A stretch of 64,000 nucleotides of DNA. Source: Candidatus Poribacteria bacterium. Its GTDB lineage: Bacteria; Poribacteria; WGA-4E; WGA-3G. Under the pieces are notes generated by a model that saw only the letters and a program-made list of their open reading frames with translations, was not told where the DNA came from and searched no databases. The stretch is taken from positions 203,327-267,326 of the forward strand of contig JAJDUH010000044.1 in assembly GCA_022826805.1 (NCBI GenBank), read 5' to 3'. Positions 62,965 to 64,000 of this stretch are shown piece by piece. Positions within the stretch are counted from its first letter, which is position 1; each line of letters begins with the position of its first letter. The position numbers and the translations under genes were made by a program.

Positions 62965-63540
62965 TCAATCAGAAAATGCAACGCGTCTGTAAATGTCCTG
63001 CAAGGGGAGTTCACATCCAATAGAATCGAGAGGCAGCACGTCTTCATGGGCTTGAAACTCGGCTTGCACCCACTGTGTCTTGATAAGACGATACTGTTCA
63101 ACGCGGATCCTGTCCTGTGAAACAAGGATATACTCCCGCAAGGATGTGAGTGCTTGATAGTGTGCAAACTTCTCGCCTCTATCAAACGCTTCAGTGGTCG
63201 GTGAGAGTACCTCTACAATAAGGATCGGGTTGAGAAGTGTATCAAAAATATTGTCTTCAAATTGGGGTTCGCCACAGAAAACAACAACATCTGGGTACAG
63301 ATAAGCACCTTTCGGACCGATCTTTACGCGCATATCGTTACTGATGACTTCACACTCCCGTCCTCTCAGTTGGATGTTAAGCTCAGTGACTATATCCGCC
63401 GTGATGCGAGTATGTGCGAGACTTGCCCCGGACATTGCGAGTATTTCTCCGTTGAGATATTCACTTTTCAACGTCGCCTTACGTTCCGAGACAAGGTATT
63501 CTTCTGGCGTGAAAACGGTTTGTGCTGCAGGAGGGAACAT
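62965..63540 (-). CDS. Uma2 family (DUF820) putative endonuclease-like protein, copy 2
   Basis: 191 residues from the ATG at 63540 (GGAG 6 bases upstream; an in-frame ATG at 63552 is alternative). FTPEEYLVSERKATLKSEYL, NGEILAMSGAS, YPDVVVFCGEPQFED, LIVEVLSPTTEAFDRGEKF, YQALTSLREYILVSQDRIRV. The same motif order as the copy at 5314, with D...ExK-like residues at equivalent points. Monocistronic on this strand. Confidence 0.85.
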   Translation of the reverse strand: MFPPAAQTVFTPEEYLVSERKATLKSEYLNGEILAMSGASLAHTRITADIVTELNIQLRGRECEVISNDMRVKIGPKGAYLYPDVVVFCGEPQFEDNIFDTLLNPILIVEVLSPTTEAFDRGEKFAHYQALTSLREYILVSQDRIRVEQYRLIKTQWVQAEFQAHEDVLPLDSIGCELPLQDIYRRVAFSD

Positions 63541-63707
63541 ATTTATCTCCATAAAAATAATAAATATTGAGGACCCTGTTATCTACCGAATTATAGCGTA
63601 CCATAGTTCAAATGGCAACAAGCTTTACGTACTGCTCAGATCCTTTTCGTCCCTTTGTAGGAATAAATTGAAGTGCCAACGTTTATTCAGACCAAAATTT
63701 AGCAAAG

Positions 63708-64000
63708 TTAAGACAAGTTTTTTCGCTGAAATTCGAGAGGTGTCAGATACCCTAACGCCGAATGTGGGCGTTTCTGATGATACACCTGTGTGATAAAATG
63801 TCCGATACGATCTCTCGCCTCGGTGATGCTTTGATAGTCATTGAGGTGAACTTCTTCCGCCTTGAGGGTGCGGATGAGTCTTTCGGCATATCCGTTCTCC
63901 CAAGGACACCCGCGAGGCGCTACGGAAATCTCAATGCCAGGCTCCAGGAGGGTCGAGAGATAGGCATTTGAAAGATATTGAACGCCTTGATCCGAATGAT
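63708..64000 (-). CDS. IS3-family transposase, C-terminal part (cut by window end)
   Basis: The frame is open from the window end to a TAA at 63708-63710. HSDQGVQYLSNAYLSTLLEP and CPWENGYAERLIRTLKAEEV contain the integrase-core catalytic Asp and Glu (HSDQG; PWENG...E). KRPHSALGYLTPLEFQ is the typical IS3 C-terminus. The sequence below 63708 may hold the terminal inverted repeat (a TG at 63674, TGCCAACGTTTATTCAGACC), but this could not be verified. Confidence 0.88.
   Translation of the reverse strand, partial: HSDQGVQYLSNAYLSTLLEPGIEISVAPRGCPWENGYAERLIRTLKAEEVHLNDYQSITEARDRIGHFITQVYHQKRPHSALGYLTPLEFQRKNLS

Noticed and set aside
1..64000. CRISPR array, prophage or conjugative module
   Set aside because: No regularly spaced repeats, phage structural genes or transfer genes were seen.

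Overview
This window looks like a chromosomal piece of an uncultured sponge- or marine-associated bacterium, most probably Candidatus Poribacteria. This is inferred from gene content, not from a marker gene. The signs are five phytanoyl-CoA-dioxygenase-like (PhyH) genes, a sulfatase, an FGE-like protein, two Uma2 nucleases, LamG and WD40 proteins, two giant leucine-rich proteins with a shared NYPNPFNPETW C-terminal domain, and many small palindromic repeats. No rRNA, tRNA or CRISPR array was seen.

Layout. 1-10.6 kb holds accessory catabolic genes: a sulfatase C-terminus, an MBL-cupin fusion with a lipoprotein, a Gfo/Idh oxidoreductase, a NifS-like desulfurase, Uma2, an acyl-CoA synthetase, DUF362, PhyH and a lone HicB. 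10.6-17.2 kb is a small, decaying defence island: a one-chain nuclease-methylase, a gene broken by a MITE and a frameshift, an OLD-family ATPase/TOPRIM nuclease with a 5' frameshift, and DUF433. 17.4-21.8 kb has a LamG protein and three more PhyH genes, two of them tandem duplicates.

22.4-32.1 kb is the most coherent system: two sets of circularly permuted ATP-grasp plus alpha-E proteins (one split, one fused) interleaved with two transglutaminase-like proteins, all on the + strand behind a good sigma-54-type -24/-12 match. Related clusters are widespread and are thought to make or modify a peptide or amide-linked product; the product is unknown.

32.1-35.9 kb is a minus-strand envelope cluster of unknown function: a lipoprotein, a membrane protein, three tandem paralogues with a repeated D-G-R-V-V-I-type unit, and a membrane-anchored zinc-ribbon plus carrier-protein-like protein. 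36.3-39.8 kb is a minus-strand run (WD40, an MDR dehydrogenase, DUF202, a membrane protein, PhyH). 40.4-49.4 kb is a plus-strand run: a TenA/CADD-like oxygenase, an NTF2-like protein and a HAD phosphatase; an FGE-like protein whose promoter lies on top of its start codon; TPR; an ECF sigma/anti-sigma pair with a double-VWA membrane protein; PurN; a TIM-barrel isomerase; and an orphan GMC-oxidoreductase partner.

49.4-57.7 kb holds surface proteins: a cytochrome-c/LRR/cohesin-like protein, an LRR/dockerin-like protein and two LamG paralogues. 57.8-64 kb has an ADP-ribosylglycohydrolase, ClpB behind a palindromic operator-like site, an aspartyl-protease pair, a second Uma2 and an IS3-family transposase cut by the window edge.

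Small repeats recur throughout: TA-flanked MITEs, a GCCCCAGCGGGGC hairpin family, GGCGAGG hairpins that sometimes act as terminators, an AAGACAAATT hairpin family with one copy inside a coding sequence, and a covarying double hairpin.
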